Source: Symmachiella macrocystis (lineage in GTDB: Bacteria > Planctomycetota > Planctomycetia > Planctomycetales > Planctomycetaceae). From it: DNA of 64,000 nt. Location: positions 310,001-374,000 of the forward strand of contig NZ_SJPP01000001.1 in assembly GCF_007860075.1 (NCBI RefSeq). The letters are read 5' to 3'. The translations under genes were made by a program, and so were the position numbers. The notes under the pieces are model-generated. The model was not told the origin of the DNA. It did not search any database and saw only the letters and a program-made list of their open reading frames with translations. Shown here in pieces: positions 9,906 through 19,140 of the stretch. The first letter of the stretch is position 1; every line of letters begins with the position of its first letter.

Positions 9906-10761
9906 CCCGTCCCCAGCGGCTGGGGTTGATTCCCGTCGCTGTGTCCTGCATGCCTGCTGGTTTGTTTCCCCCTTCGGGGAACCAGACGCGGCGATTTCGG
10001 CCGGTCATCAGTGTCCGGACCTCTGGCGGCACGTTTGCCAATTCGCTGGCGTCCCACTCCCGCACCTCCCCCGCCGGTCCGGCCCACGCGGGGCGATAGG
10101 CGATCGCCAACATTTCGCGGGCGAAATCGCCGGTGTTCGGATAATTGCCGTGAAAGACGTTCTGCTGTAACAACACCGCCGACCCCGCGTCACAGGTCAC
10201 CATCACCTGTTCGGGATGTCCTTCGTATCGCAAATAGGGATTCGCATCGGCATGTAGCGACAAATGCGAGCGCGGCACCACGCGAAACGGCGAGACTTCC
10301 GGCGTCAGGTCATCGAGATAATACAGCACGCGAATCAGTCGCGGGCAACTGTGCTCAAAGCCAAAAATCTCCGAACCCCAAGGCTGCCCGTCACAATGCA
10401 GACTGATCCCTGGATGCCCGGGAGCAGAGCGGGCGTAGCCGTAATCCATCATCACGATCTCATCACCGAACAAGGCCGTGAGAAATTCAAGCGTCGGCCG
10501 ATGCGCGATCAACTCGGTGATTGCCGGGCCGGCGAATTGCACATTCGGATAGACTTGTTGATGCACGCTGTAATCAACCGCAAAGGTGTCCAGCTCGCGC
10601 GTTTCACGATTGAGCCGCGCAATGTGCTCCGCATCCAACAAATCGGGCAGCACCAAAAAGCCTTCCACTTCCAGGTGCTGAATCTGGGCCCCGAGGTCGA
10701 GTGCCCGCCAATCCCTCTCCAGCGGTCGGTCGTGCATCGCGTCAATCCCCCAAAGAACCAT
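9895..10761 (-). CDS. PhyH-type Fe(II)/2-oxoglutarate dioxygenase
   Basis: 288 residues of the phytanoyl-CoA dioxygenase family. The metal triad appears as H-x-D in SLHCDGQPWG (near residue 122) and a distal His in QNVFHGNYPN; a following Arg (FAREMLAIAYRP) would bind 2-oxoglutarate. N-terminal FLVLPDLLDAEHIARL is typical. Members hydroxylate diverse small molecules, so the substrate cannot be told. The ATG at 10761 is preceded by GGGAG at 8 bases. It follows hemC by 43 bp on the same strand and may be co-transcribed, with a small hairpin between them; convergent with the DUF2007-like gene. Confidence 0.85.
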   Translation of the reverse strand: MVLWGIDAMHDRPLERDWRALDLGAQIQHLEVEGFLVLPDLLDAEHIARLNRETRELDTFAVDYSVHQQVYPNVQFAGPAITELIAHRPTLEFLTALFGDEIVMMDYGYARSAPGHPGISLHCDGQPWGSEIFGFEHSCPRLIRVLYYLDDLTPEVSPFRVVPRSHLSLHADANPYLRYEGHPEQVMVTCDAGSAVLLQQNVFHGNYPNTGDFAREMLAIAYRPAWAGPAGEVREWDASELANVPPEVRTLMTGRNRRVWFPEGGNKPAGMQDTATGINPSRWGRAEE

Positions 10762-10804
10762 AGGGCAGACTCCCGTCTGTCATAGCTGCTGCGAGCAGCG
10801 CCGT

Positions 10805-11737
10805 TCAAAACTCCGCAGCTGTAATCAACGCATCAGCCCCTTGCGTGCGCAAGTCGCCGGCAACAGCGATCCCCAGAGCCACGGCATCTTCACCCATGGC
10901 GGTCGCCATCAGTCGTTGTTGGCCGTCGGAACTGAGTACAACGGCTGTTAATTCCAGCTGATCATTTTGCAGACTCGTTGCAGCAGCAATCGGGGCATGG
11001 CAGCCCCCGCGTAGTTCGTGCAACAAAGATCGCTCCGCAGTCGTCGCCTGCTGGGTTGCCGAGTCGTTGATCTTTTCCAGTATTTCCTGCGCAACGACGT
11101 CGTCGCTGCGGCATTCGATGCCCAATGCCCCTTGACCGATGGCCGGCAACATTACCGGTGGCTGCAACTCACAATCGATCCGTTCGGCCAGTTCCAGCCG
11201 CATCAATCCGGCTGCCGCTAGAATCAAGGCGTCGAATTCGCCCTCATCGAGTTTGCGCAAACGGGTTTCGACGTTGCCCCGTGCTTCGGCAAATTTCAAA
11301 TCAGTTCGCTGGTGCAACAATTGCGCGCGGCGGCGCATACTGCCGGTCCCCACGATAGCGCCTTCGGGCAGGTCATCTAGAGCGCCACCACGGCGTGAAG
11401 CGGGTAGCAACAACGCGTCATGCACCGCGCCGCGCGGGGGAATCGCTCCCAGCGTCAGCCCGGCGACCATTTCGGTGGGCAGATCTTTGAGGCTATGCAC
11501 GGCGATATCCGCATCGCCATCCAGCACCACTTTTTGCACTTCACGGGTGAAGACCCCGAATTCGCCCAGGCTGGAGAGCGGCTCCGATTTGTCGCGGTCG
11601 CCAATGGTCGACACGTGCACAATTTCGATGCTCGTACTGGGCGCAGCGGCGCTGAGCAGTTGCTGCACATGATGGGCTTGCCACAACGCCAAACGACTGG
11701 AACGTGTGGCAATCCGAATAGGCGGTGTCTCACTCAC
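10805..11737 (-). CDS. hemC: Porphobilinogen deaminase (hydroxymethylbilane synthase)
   Basis: 310 residues, normal length. Joins four porphobilinogens into hydroxymethylbilane for heme/corrinoid synthesis. N-terminal IRIATRSSRLALWQA, the VHSLKDLPTE loop, and ELRGGCHAPIAA with the dipyrromethane-binding cysteine are all intact. The start is the ATG at 11737. A run of imperfect ~22-base tandem repeats lies just upstream (11761-11826). Possible operon with the PhyH-like gene downstream. Confidence 0.97.
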   Translation of the reverse strand: MSETPPIRIATRSSRLALWQAHHVQQLLSAAAPSTSIEIVHVSTIGDRDKSEPLSSLGEFGVFTREVQKVVLDGDADIAVHSLKDLPTEMVAGLTLGAIPPRGAVHDALLLPASRRGGALDDLPEGAIVGTGSMRRRAQLLHQRTDLKFAEARGNVETRLRKLDEGEFDALILAAAGLMRLELAERIDCELQPPVMLPAIGQGALGIECRSDDVVAQEILEKINDSATQQATTAERSLLHELRGGCHAPIAAATSLQNDQLELTAVVLSSDGQQRLMATAMGEDAVALGIAVAGDLRTQGADALITAAEF

Positions 11738-11760
11738 GAGGTCGGGTCTCGATCTACTTT

Positions 11761-11840
11761 GCTCTGCAAAAAAGAAGACGGGCTCTGCAAAAAAAGAACT
11801 CGGGCTTCGTAATAAAACGAAGACGGGCGTTGCAATATTA
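11761..11840. repeat. Imperfect ~22-base tandem repeats upstream of hemC
   Basis: Three consecutive units start gctctgcaaaaaag, gctctgcaaaaaaag and gcttcgtaataaaac and each end in gaagacgg or gaactcgg; a fourth partial unit is gcgttgcaatatt. The third unit also contains the hairpin CTTCGT/ACGAAG on the minus strand. It lies in the hemC 5' region and could affect its expression. Confidence 0.6.
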
Positions 11841-11925
11841 ACAATGACAGTTTCCCGCCAGTGTCGTCGATGCAGCGCTGTGGAGCAACCGACCGCGTAA
11901 TCGATTCACGACAAACTGATTCGCG

Positions 11926-13077
11926 TTACTCGGTTTTGGGCGGACCGGTCAAAATTGTACCGCTGTCGCTGATCGCCGGCAGCGCCGAGGGGAGTTGTTT
12001 GCCGAATGCTTTTTTGAGCACTTCAGGGGTGACTTGTTGACGTCCGGGAACCAGTACGCCGCACGAGATACAGAATTGGAAGGCCTCGTCAACGGAGATG
12101 TCCAGGTCGATCACTTCACTGCGGGGCACGTTCATCGTATAGCCCGTCACCGGCATTGGTGAACTGGGGATGAGCACGCTGATCATTGGTTCCCCCGCAG
12201 CTGTGGCAATATCCAGCATACTTTCGCCCGTCACCAGACCCAACGACCAGATTCCCCGGCGGGGATATTCGATGGCCACAACCCGGCTGTATTCGACTTC
12301 GGTTTCGGTCAGCAGAAAATCGGTGACCTGCTTCACCGACGAATAGACATTGCGGATCAACGGTAGCCTGGCCAGGATTTTCGTTTCAATTTTGTGCACG
12401 ACCCAAGAGCCCAACTGGGCCGTCATCAATCGACCGACGAAATAAACACCCACTACGGTGAGCAAAATCGCCAGCGCGCTCAGGTGCCAAAAACTGTAGA
12501 AGTATTGCGTCGTGACGTAATCCATATACGCCCCGATCGCCGTCGGCGGCATGGCTAGTGGACCGACCTGTCGCTCCACGGTCGCATAGACGTGCAGCGG
12601 AATATACCCGCCCCCCATGGGGATGTAGATGTTCTTGGAGAGTGCATCGCTGTTGTAGGCAAAGTCCTTTTCTGCCGTATCTTCGCGGATAATGGTTTCC
12701 CACAGATGCCGCTGATCCACCCGCTTGCCTGCCGGGGAAGCAGCGCGCTTCTCGGCAATCAACTTGTCGATTTCGGGAATCTTTTTTTGCAGGCCCGGTG
12801 TAATGCGGTAGCGGTTTCCGATTGTAGGAAGCGGCGGCAATTCTTCGCTGGGGAGCAGCTCCCGCTCTTGCCGAATCTCGTTGACCGTACTGGCGATGGT
12901 CCATCGCACACCATCGCCAATCGGTTGGATGATGTACGTATTGAGTCCTTGGCCGACCCACAGCAAGATCACCAACGTCAAAATCGGCGGCAGACTGATC
13001 GACAGCCCGCGGAGGAAGACGCGCGTCGCGGCCCCTTTGGGCAATTTCTTTTTAATCCGTGCTCCATCTTCGGTCAT
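11926..13077 (-). CDS. DUF502 family membrane protein
   Basis: 383 residues from the ATG at 13077, which has GAGG 9 bases upstream; a GTG at 13125 would add 16. Two transmembrane regions: near residues 22-45 (SLPPILTLVILLWVGQ) and ~175-200 (LSALAILLTVVGVYFVGRL). Between them lies a ~110-residue insert, longer than in typical ~220-residue DUF502 proteins. The second half carries the family core: RLPLIRNVYSSVKQV, a PRRGIWSLGLVTG strand, IPSSPMPVTGYTMNVPRSEV and the terminal SCGVLVPG. Function unknown; widespread in bacteria and plants (COV1/LCV-like). Located between comF-like and hemC on the same strand. Confidence 0.82.
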   Translation of the reverse strand: MTEDGARIKKKLPKGAATRVFLRGLSISLPPILTLVILLWVGQGLNTYIIQPIGDGVRWTIASTVNEIRQERELLPSEELPPLPTIGNRYRITPGLQKKIPEIDKLIAEKRAASPAGKRVDQRHLWETIIREDTAEKDFAYNSDALSKNIYIPMGGGYIPLHVYATVERQVGPLAMPPTAIGAYMDYVTTQYFYSFWHLSALAILLTVVGVYFVGRLMTAQLGSWVVHKIETKILARLPLIRNVYSSVKQVTDFLLTETEVEYSRVVAIEYPRRGIWSLGLVTGESMLDIATAAGEPMISVLIPSSPMPVTGYTMNVPRSEVIDLDISVDEAFQFCISCGVLVPGRQQVTPEVLKKAFGKQLPSALPAISDSGTILTGPPKTE

Positions 13078-13134
13078 GCGCAACCGCCTCGCTGGTTGAT
13101 TTTTCACTGTTCCAAAGCGCCACACGGTCGCCGA

Positions 13135-13932
13135 TCAATTCCGCATGGCGCGGGCAACGACCGCTGTAATCACGCGCTCGGCACCCGCTTGTTTGAGAAC
13201 CCGCGCCGCTTCGTGCGCCGTGGCGCCGGTCGTCATAATATCATCGACCAACAGCACCGTCGCCCCTTGAATTTCTTCCGGACGGCAGACTTTAAAGGCT
13301 TTTCGCACATTTTCGCGACGCCGGTCGGCCGGTAACGATCGTTGCGGCTTGGTCCATTTGGCCTTCACAAGTATATGGTCACTCTTACGGACCTTCAAGT
13401 TGTGTGCCCAGACACCAGCGAGCGTTTCCGCTGGATTGTGCAGACGGGACAAGCGTTGCAACCAGAAGTGAGGCACCGGGACGACGACGTCAATCGGCGT
13501 ATCTCGAAACGCTTCTACTCGGCGCTCCCATTGCAATTCCGCCAACCCCGCCGCCAATGCCTGTTGTCGCCCCCCTTTGGCTCCCAGACAGGCTTGCCGT
13601 AATTGATCCTCATAAATCCCCAACCGTATCACCCGTTCGAAGGCGAACTTTTGGCGAACACAAAAATTACAGCCACGCGCCGGATCCACATACGGTCCAA
13701 TCGGCGCCCCGCAACGATCACAAGACACCCCCGCATTGCTCAACAAGTCACGTCGACAACCGTCACAAATCTCAGCACGACACGTCAGCGATTCCGGAAG
13801 GGCCGTCTGGCAAACGGCGCAGTGGCGAGGATAAACAAAATCTACTGCGCACCGCCCAAAGCCCTGTATCGCCCCCGAGACTGCCGCAGGCAGACGAGAT
13901 CTCAGCGTTTGCATTTCTGATCGTGATGCCAT
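13135..13932 (-). CDS. ComF-family phosphoribosyltransferase-like protein
   Basis: 265 residues. An N-terminal double zinc-binding region (CAVC...CDGC...CDRCGAP...CNFC) precedes a PRTase type I domain whose PRPP loop reads VLLVDDIMTTGAT. ComF proteins take part in natural DNA uptake in competent species, but many genomes keep them without known competence. I used the ATG at 13932; a TTG four codons earlier is possible. It lies upstream of the DUF502 gene with a 57-bp gap. Confidence 0.88.
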   Translation of the reverse strand: MASRSEMQTLRSRLPAAVSGAIQGFGRCAVDFVYPRHCAVCQTALPESLTCRAEICDGCRRDLLSNAGVSCDRCGAPIGPYVDPARGCNFCVRQKFAFERVIRLGIYEDQLRQACLGAKGGRQQALAAGLAELQWERRVEAFRDTPIDVVVPVPHFWLQRLSRLHNPAETLAGVWAHNLKVRKSDHILVKAKWTKPQRSLPADRRRENVRKAFKVCRPEEIQGATVLLVDDIMTTGATAHEAARVLKQAGAERVITAVVARAMRN

Positions 13933-13990
13933 CGATTCCCCCAACCCACGCCGGTAACCAGTAAGGAAATCCTCTTTTTTTATTTCTTAT

Positions 13991-14024
13991 CCGTGTCCAT
14001 CCGTGTTAATCCGTGGCTAAAAAG
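13991..14024. repeat. Dispersed 'ccgtgttaatccgtggcta' repeat
   Basis: The stretch ccgtgtccatccgtgttaat followed by ccgtggctaaaaag is the reverse complement of the repeat at 43228-43262. Such degenerate 12-mer arrays occur between genes in several environmental bacterial phyla. It lies between the propeller gene's stop and the comF-like start. Confidence 0.6.
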
Positions 14025-14034
14025 AATTCAAGAT

Positions 14035-15348
14035 TCACTCAGCCGCCAAATTGACCCGCACGATTTCCTTATCATTCCGCGCAAAAACGCTCTGCATCGC
14101 AAAGGCCGGGTGCGACCAGATTGTCAGGCGACGGCGGACTTTGCGTGTTGGCTCGAGCAATTCTGCGCGGCTCAGTTCTTCGTAACCCTCCGGCGTCAAA
14201 CGAGCGATGATCAATTCGCCTTGTTCGTTGCAGATGAACACGCGGTCCTTGTGGGGGATCAAAAACGCGTTCCACCAACGGTCTTCCCCCGTCGCCTCAA
14301 ATGTCTCCCAAACACGATCTCCCTGTTCGGCGTCCAGGCAGCGCAATTGTCCAAAACTACAGACTCCGTAAATGTGCGATTCTGTAAAAATCGGCGTCGG
14401 CATAATCGAATGCAGGCCGTCGGTCTTTTTTTCGCTGTCGCTATTTCCTTGCCAAAGCAGTTTCGCCGCTGGGGGATCGGAGGAAACTTCCAGCATCCGC
14501 GGTCCGTTGTAAAACGCAGTGACGAATAGCCGATTGCCTTGACGTTTCGGCGTCGGCACCGTCAGCCCTACGCGCACATCGAAGGGGAACTCCCAGTATT
14601 TTTCGCCGGTTTCTGGATTGAGAGACGTGATGGCTGTGGGGTGCCAAGCAATCAGTTGCCGCACTCCATCGAACTCATAAATCACCGGCGGAGCATACCC
14701 CACGGCCGGATCATCTATTGCCCGCCACAGTTCTTGGCCGGTCATTTTGTCAAAGCTGACCAGACACGCGCCGTCGCTGCCCCCGACGAGGGTGATCAAT
14801 TGTTTGCCATCGACCAGCGGCGAGGCCGCCATACCCCAGTTCGGCAGTGCGGTCCCATACTCCTCGACGAAGTTCTTTTTCCAAAGGATTTCTCCCTGTT
14901 CGACGTCAAAGCAAAACATGTCTCCCTGCGTGCCGATTGTATAGACACGATTGCCATCGACCACCGGCGTCGCCCGCGGGCCATGGGCATAGCTGACTGT
15001 GTAGCGGACGTCGTAAGCGTGCTGCCACAGAACCTTGCCCGTTTCGGCGTTCAAGCAGAGGACGCGTTCTTGGCGGTCCGCCGGTTGGTAATCGGTAACG
15101 AATACCCGTCCGTCCGCCACGGCCGGGCCGCTGTAGCCTTCTCCCAAGGGAGTCGACCAAACGCGCGGCAATGGTCCCGGCGGGAGGGACTCGACGATCC
15201 CGTCTTCGCGCCAAACACAATCCCGGTGCGGCCCACCCCATTGGGGCCAATCTTCGGCGAAACTGGAGCGGATGGGGATCACGAACAGCAGGACCGCAAA
15301 GCAGAAGGATAGGCAAGTCGTCGGCGCGACGGCAAATCGGCAGGGCAT
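14035..15348 (-). CDS. Secreted PQQ-type beta-propeller protein (BamB-like repeats)
   Basis: 437 residues. A signal peptide (hydrophobic ~10-30, ending SSFAEDW) is followed by WPQWGGPHRD, the entry motif of planctomycete PQQ-like propellers, and by repeats such as VLCLNAETGKVLWQ, FCFDVEQGEILWK, VSFDKMTGQELW, TSLNPETGEKYWEF and RCLDAEQGDRVWE. It therefore folds as a periplasmic or outer-surface propeller. No quinoprotein dehydrogenase active-site signature is evident, so a scaffold or binding role is more likely than an enzyme. Confidence 0.87.
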   Translation of the reverse strand: MPCRFAVAPTTCLSFCFAVLLFVIPIRSSFAEDWPQWGGPHRDCVWREDGIVESLPPGPLPRVWSTPLGEGYSGPAVADGRVFVTDYQPADRQERVLCLNAETGKVLWQHAYDVRYTVSYAHGPRATPVVDGNRVYTIGTQGDMFCFDVEQGEILWKKNFVEEYGTALPNWGMAASPLVDGKQLITLVGGSDGACLVSFDKMTGQELWRAIDDPAVGYAPPVIYEFDGVRQLIAWHPTAITSLNPETGEKYWEFPFDVRVGLTVPTPKRQGNRLFVTAFYNGPRMLEVSSDPPAAKLLWQGNSDSEKKTDGLHSIMPTPIFTESHIYGVCSFGQLRCLDAEQGDRVWETFEATGEDRWWNAFLIPHKDRVFICNEQGELIIARLTPEGYEELSRAELLEPTRKVRRRLTIWSHPAFAMQSVFARNDKEIVRVNLAAE

Positions 15349-15502
15349 CGAGGAACTCCCGGAGGTGTGATGAGCGGGCTGGACAAACTGATTCTAGCGA
15401 TGCATGTCCAATTCCCGGCCATGCGCGCGACCCCCGCATCATACGCAGCATGGCGTGCCAAGCCAACCACCGTTTGCGTGCAGCGGGCAGCAGGCCTCGA
15501 AA

Positions 15503-17014
15503 TCAAGCAGCCCCGCCGCCGTCCCCCGCTTTTTTCGCGGGTGGGGCTGGGACTTTTTTTGCCGCCGGCGATTGCTGCCGCACGAGTAAAATCATGCGTA
15601 CACGTCGCGGCGCGTCAGCGTTTTGCTTTTTGATTTCAGCGTTGTCCACGCCGATGGCTTCCTGTTCGGCCAGTTTAATGGCAGGTTTGTCCGCTAATTC
15701 TTCACTCGAAGAGGGGACTGCAGGTTTGCTGGGCGTTTTCTCAATGTCGACCGTGCCTGCCGGAATCTGTGATTGCAAAGCCTCGGGAACGGCTGTGACT
15801 TGAGCTCGTGTTGTTTGCCGGGCGATTGCGCGGCCAACAATTTGGCTCCCTTCCAATCTCGAAGCCTTCGGTTTTTGCTTCCCATCGCTTTGCCCCTCGC
15901 CACGGCTTTCCTTTGCGGTCTCATTCTTGCGCGTGATCGATCGTTTCTTCGAACCTAGTGCGGGGGGAGGGACATCCTTGGGGATGTGCGACTGCGGAGA
16001 GGTTCGGCTGCCAAACTGTGGGGGAACCGATAGCGCATCGTCAGCACGATCATCGGTTTGCTCACCGCCAGAGGCGCCAAAGTGGGCCTGCTCTTTGGTG
16101 GAGAGTTGAGCAACGAGAATCGGTTGGCCAGCCTCCAGGTCCAGCAATTGGCCGCCATCGTCGTTGATATTGGCGACAAGATCCGCCAATTCCTCCGGCG
16201 AGCCTTCTAGATGGATGGCAATCGTATCGGGCGCGCCTTCCAAGCCAATGACATCCACTTGCGTGCCACCGATCCATTGATCGATATTGACCACAACCGC
16301 CTTGAAAACCGCCACTTGCTCTTGTGACTCGTCCAGTTCCGTCATGTGGATGACTTCGCCGATTCGGCTACGGTTCCATTTTTGACCGGCGGGCAATCTC
16401 ACCAATTTGTCTTTTTTTATCGCGGGCTGCTTGCTTTGCCGCAGCATCGTGTCGGCCTCATCCGTCGCAATGAATTTCTCAGCGTCAGCGGTTTGTCCGC
16501 TATTGATCGCTGGTAATGCAACGGTTGCCGCATTCCGGGAAACTGTTTTTAGATCCGATTGGGCATCCGTCGTCAAAGCTTCGGCCGGAGCGGTTTCGGC
16601 CTCCATCTGATGATTGTCCATATCCTCCACGACTATCGCTTCTGTCATGGGCTGCTGCACCGGTTGGGGGGCGGGCACTGCGCGGACCAGAAACACCACA
16701 GCTGCTGCGGCGGCGGCGATTCCCAATGTTGGTTTCAGCCAGGATCGCCGGGTCGTGGTCACGGGGGCCGGAGGGGTCGGTTCGCGCAGCAATGAACGTC
16801 GTTCCGCCTGGAGGAGGACTTCTTGCGCGAATCCTTGCGGAGGCTGCGCGGGGGGCAGCTCCTGCATCCACTGCGAGAGCTTTTGGAAGTCCGCCAGTTG
16901 TTGCTGCGCAGCGGGAGAGGATTCCAACAGCTGCGCCACATCCGCGCGCTCACTCTGCGACAGTTCCCCGTCCAGATACGCGGATAGCAATTCTTCGGAT
17001 ATTTTGTCGTTCAT
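15503..17014 (-). CDS. Membrane anti-sigma factor
   Basis: 503 residues. Residues 1-50 (SEELLSAYLDGELSQSERADVAQLL) form the typical anti-sigma helical domain without the zinc ligands of ZAS proteins; a transmembrane helix follows at ~95-112 (LGIAAAAAAVVFLVRAV). The long C-terminal part is periplasmic, low-complexity and charged, with a small alpha/beta-like segment around residues 240-300. Immediately downstream of the ECF sigma gene (153 bp), it is the likely inhibitor of that sigma factor. The large external domain may be the signal sensor or protease target. Confidence 0.83.
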   Translation of the reverse strand: MNDKISEELLSAYLDGELSQSERADVAQLLESSPAAQQQLADFQKLSQWMQELPPAQPPQGFAQEVLLQAERRSLLREPTPPAPVTTTRRSWLKPTLGIAAAAAAVVFLVRAVPAPQPVQQPMTEAIVVEDMDNHQMEAETAPAEALTTDAQSDLKTVSRNAATVALPAINSGQTADAEKFIATDEADTMLRQSKQPAIKKDKLVRLPAGQKWNRSRIGEVIHMTELDESQEQVAVFKAVVVNIDQWIGGTQVDVIGLEGAPDTIAIHLEGSPEELADLVANINDDGGQLLDLEAGQPILVAQLSTKEQAHFGASGGEQTDDRADDALSVPPQFGSRTSPQSHIPKDVPPPALGSKKRSITRKNETAKESRGEGQSDGKQKPKASRLEGSQIVGRAIARQTTRAQVTAVPEALQSQIPAGTVDIEKTPSKPAVPSSSEELADKPAIKLAEQEAIGVDNAEIKKQNADAPRRVRMILLVRQQSPAAKKVPAPPAKKAGDGGGAA

Positions 17015-17167
17015 ACCGCACCGATCACATGTGCCTCAGGCACGTCGATTTTCTGTGAGACATTCGCGGCCACAGCTGCCGGGGAATCATTGCCCTCGAC
17101 CCGACTGTTAAAAACCGCTGCTCACCCCTTCAAATAAAATAGGCCGTTCTGCGTAGGACGTTTCCTG

Positions 17168-17743
17168 TCAAACTTCTTCGTCCTTGAGTATGCGCTGAAG
17201 TTTTGCTCGTAATTCGATCCGCCCGCGGTGGATGCGGCTGCGAACCGTTCCCACGGGACAATCGAGCGTTTCAGCAATCTGTTCGTATTTCATGCCCTCA
17301 ATTTCCTTGAGGACCAAAACTGTGCGAAAATCTTCTGGGAGTTCGGCGAGAGCGGTCCGGACGGCAAGTTGTCGTTCTGTCTGTTCGAGTGCAAATCCGG
17401 GGAATGCTTGTGGGTGTGTGTCGGCCGGTTCCTGTCCCGTGTTGTCCCGTGCGGCGTCTATCGAGACGGTCGCACGTCGTTTCTTGCGATGGCGGGAAAC
17501 AGCCGCGTTGAGAGCGATGCGAAACAACCAAGAATAAAAAGCCGAATCGCCTCGGAATGAATCTAATTTTTCAAAGGCCTGTACAAAGGCATCCTGCGCG
17601 ACATCGAGCGCTTCATCCGTGGATCCAACCACAGAAACAAGACTGTTGTAAAGCCGGTCCTGATAGCGCTCCACCAGCGCACCAAACGCCTGCGTTTGGC
17701 CACTGAGACAATCGGCAATCAGTTCTCGGTCGTCCTGTTTCAC
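17168..17743 (-). CDS. ECF RNA polymerase sigma factor (RpoE-like)
   Basis: 191 residues. Region 2 is seen in DEALDVAQDAFVQAFEKLD and FYSWLFRIALN; region 4 in ELPEDFRTVLVLKEIEGMKYEQIAETLDCPVGTVRSRIHRGR, giving the -35-binding helix-turn-helix. It should direct a small regulon and be held by the membrane anti-sigma factor encoded right after it. Such pairs typically autoregulate; a promoter would lie in 17744-18007, where I saw no clear ECF motif by eye. Confidence 0.92.
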   Translation of the reverse strand: MKQDDRELIADCLSGQTQAFGALVERYQDRLYNSLVSVVGSTDEALDVAQDAFVQAFEKLDSFRGDSAFYSWLFRIALNAAVSRHRKKRRATVSIDAARDNTGQEPADTHPQAFPGFALEQTERQLAVRTALAELPEDFRTVLVLKEIEGMKYEQIAETLDCPVGTVRSRIHRGRIELRAKLQRILKDEEV

Positions 17744-18007
17744 GGTCTTCCGTTCAATGTGACGCCCTGAGGCGGCGGAAAGTTCCCTAAATCCACAGTT
17801 TTGTGAAGTAATTGTGACACCTGCGTCTGACGTTTATACGCGTAAACCGACGATTTTACACAACCGCAGGCCCAATCAGTAGATATGTTGGCCGGTTTTT
17901 CGCTGCAGATCGAGTCGTCAGTACTCCACGGCGATTACCAACTCCGCCTTCAGTCACAGGTTTTGCCGGGAAGACCGCTCCCCGCCCCCACTATGTTCGT
18001 GCTGGGT

Positions 18008-19096
18008 TCATGCCGGGCTGGCGGTTGACTTTACTTGTGGTTTTGAATTGAGCGGGGTCGGTTGCGGCGGTTGAAACGATCGTTCCGGTTGGCGGGTGAC
18101 GTACCATAAAAAGGCCAATGCCGTTGCCAGTAACCCGAAGCTAAAGAGCTGCGCCGGCGTGAACGGCGTCCCCCATTTGCCCCCCTCGTCGTTTCGTAAA
18201 AACTCGATCGTAAACCGCGATATCGGATAGGCCAACCAGCCAACGGCCAAGACCGCACCATCCTTATGGCGATAGGGATAATAGCAAAACGTCAGCACCG
18301 CCAAGACGAGGGCGTTGATCGCGCTGTAGATTTGCGTCGGATGCAGCGGTCGACTGCCGGCCGCGTCGGGGAAGATGATCCCGCGCTGCACTTCGGCCAT
18401 GAAAGGCACGCTCTCCGGCGGAAAGGTCACTGCCCAAGGGAGTGCACAGGCATCCCCCCAACAGCAGCCATTGAGAAAACATCCCATGCGTCCAAACATC
18501 ATTCCCACAAACACCGACGTGATGGCGATGTCTCCCAGTTTCAGCAGCGGAATACTCTTAACGCGACAATAGATCACCGTCGCCAAAACTCCGCCCAGCA
18601 GTCCGCCGTAAAAGACCAATCCGCCGTCCGGGAGATTGATCAGATTGGCCAGATTCTTGCCCGGTCCAAAATACCGCTCGCTGTATTGAATCACGTACCA
18701 CAATCGCGCGCCGCCGATCCCGCACAAGAAGACCCAAAAGGTCAAATCCCAGACGGCACTTTCAGGGAATCCCTGCCGATTCGCGCGGTACGAGGCGATG
18801 GTCGTCGCAAACACGAAACCAAGAAACAACATGAACCCATAGCCAAAAATCGGGATCCCGACTAAGCGCTGTTGGTGTGGGGCGTAAAAAATGGCTAACG
18901 CAACCGCTGTCCACAACCCAACCCCGTACAGCGAAGGCACGAGCGACTCGGTTTCGCGATAACGGACATAGAGTAAGCTCGCGCCGATCACAGCCCAGAC
19001 CGCGAGCAGTAACCCTAGACCGAAGACCGGCAGGTCGCCCAGCGACCCCAGCGGAATCTCACCATCAAATCGAATGACGAACAGTGTTTGCCGCAT
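18008..19096 (-). CDS. lgt: Prolipoprotein diacylglyceryl transferase-like membrane protein
   Basis: 362 residues with about seven or more transmembrane segments. FGYGFML (84-90), GGLVFYGGLLGG (158-169), GRMGCFLNGCCWG (202-214) and HPTQIYSA match the Lgt family, which transfers diacylglycerol to lipobox cysteines. Compared with the E. coli signature GRIGNFINGELWG, the Asn after GRxG and the Glu after NG are both Cys here (C206, C211), placing it in a divergent branch. It also has an extra ~70-residue hydrophobic N-terminal part. At least one lipoprotein candidate is in the window (51053). Symbol is by family; activity is not proven. Confidence 0.75.
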   Translation of the reverse strand: MRQTLFVIRFDGEIPLGSLGDLPVFGLGLLLAVWAVIGASLLYVRYRETESLVPSLYGVGLWTAVALAIFYAPHQQRLVGIPIFGYGFMLFLGFVFATTIASYRANRQGFPESAVWDLTFWVFLCGIGGARLWYVIQYSERYFGPGKNLANLINLPDGGLVFYGGLLGGVLATVIYCRVKSIPLLKLGDIAITSVFVGMMFGRMGCFLNGCCWGDACALPWAVTFPPESVPFMAEVQRGIIFPDAAGSRPLHPTQIYSAINALVLAVLTFCYYPYRHKDGAVLAVGWLAYPISRFTIEFLRNDEGGKWGTPFTPAQLFSFGLLATALAFLWYVTRQPERSFQPPQPTPLNSKPQVKSTASPA

Positions 19097-19140
19097 CCTG
19101 CGTGTATCCTTGTCCGAGAGTCTGAAAAATCTGGTTTTGC

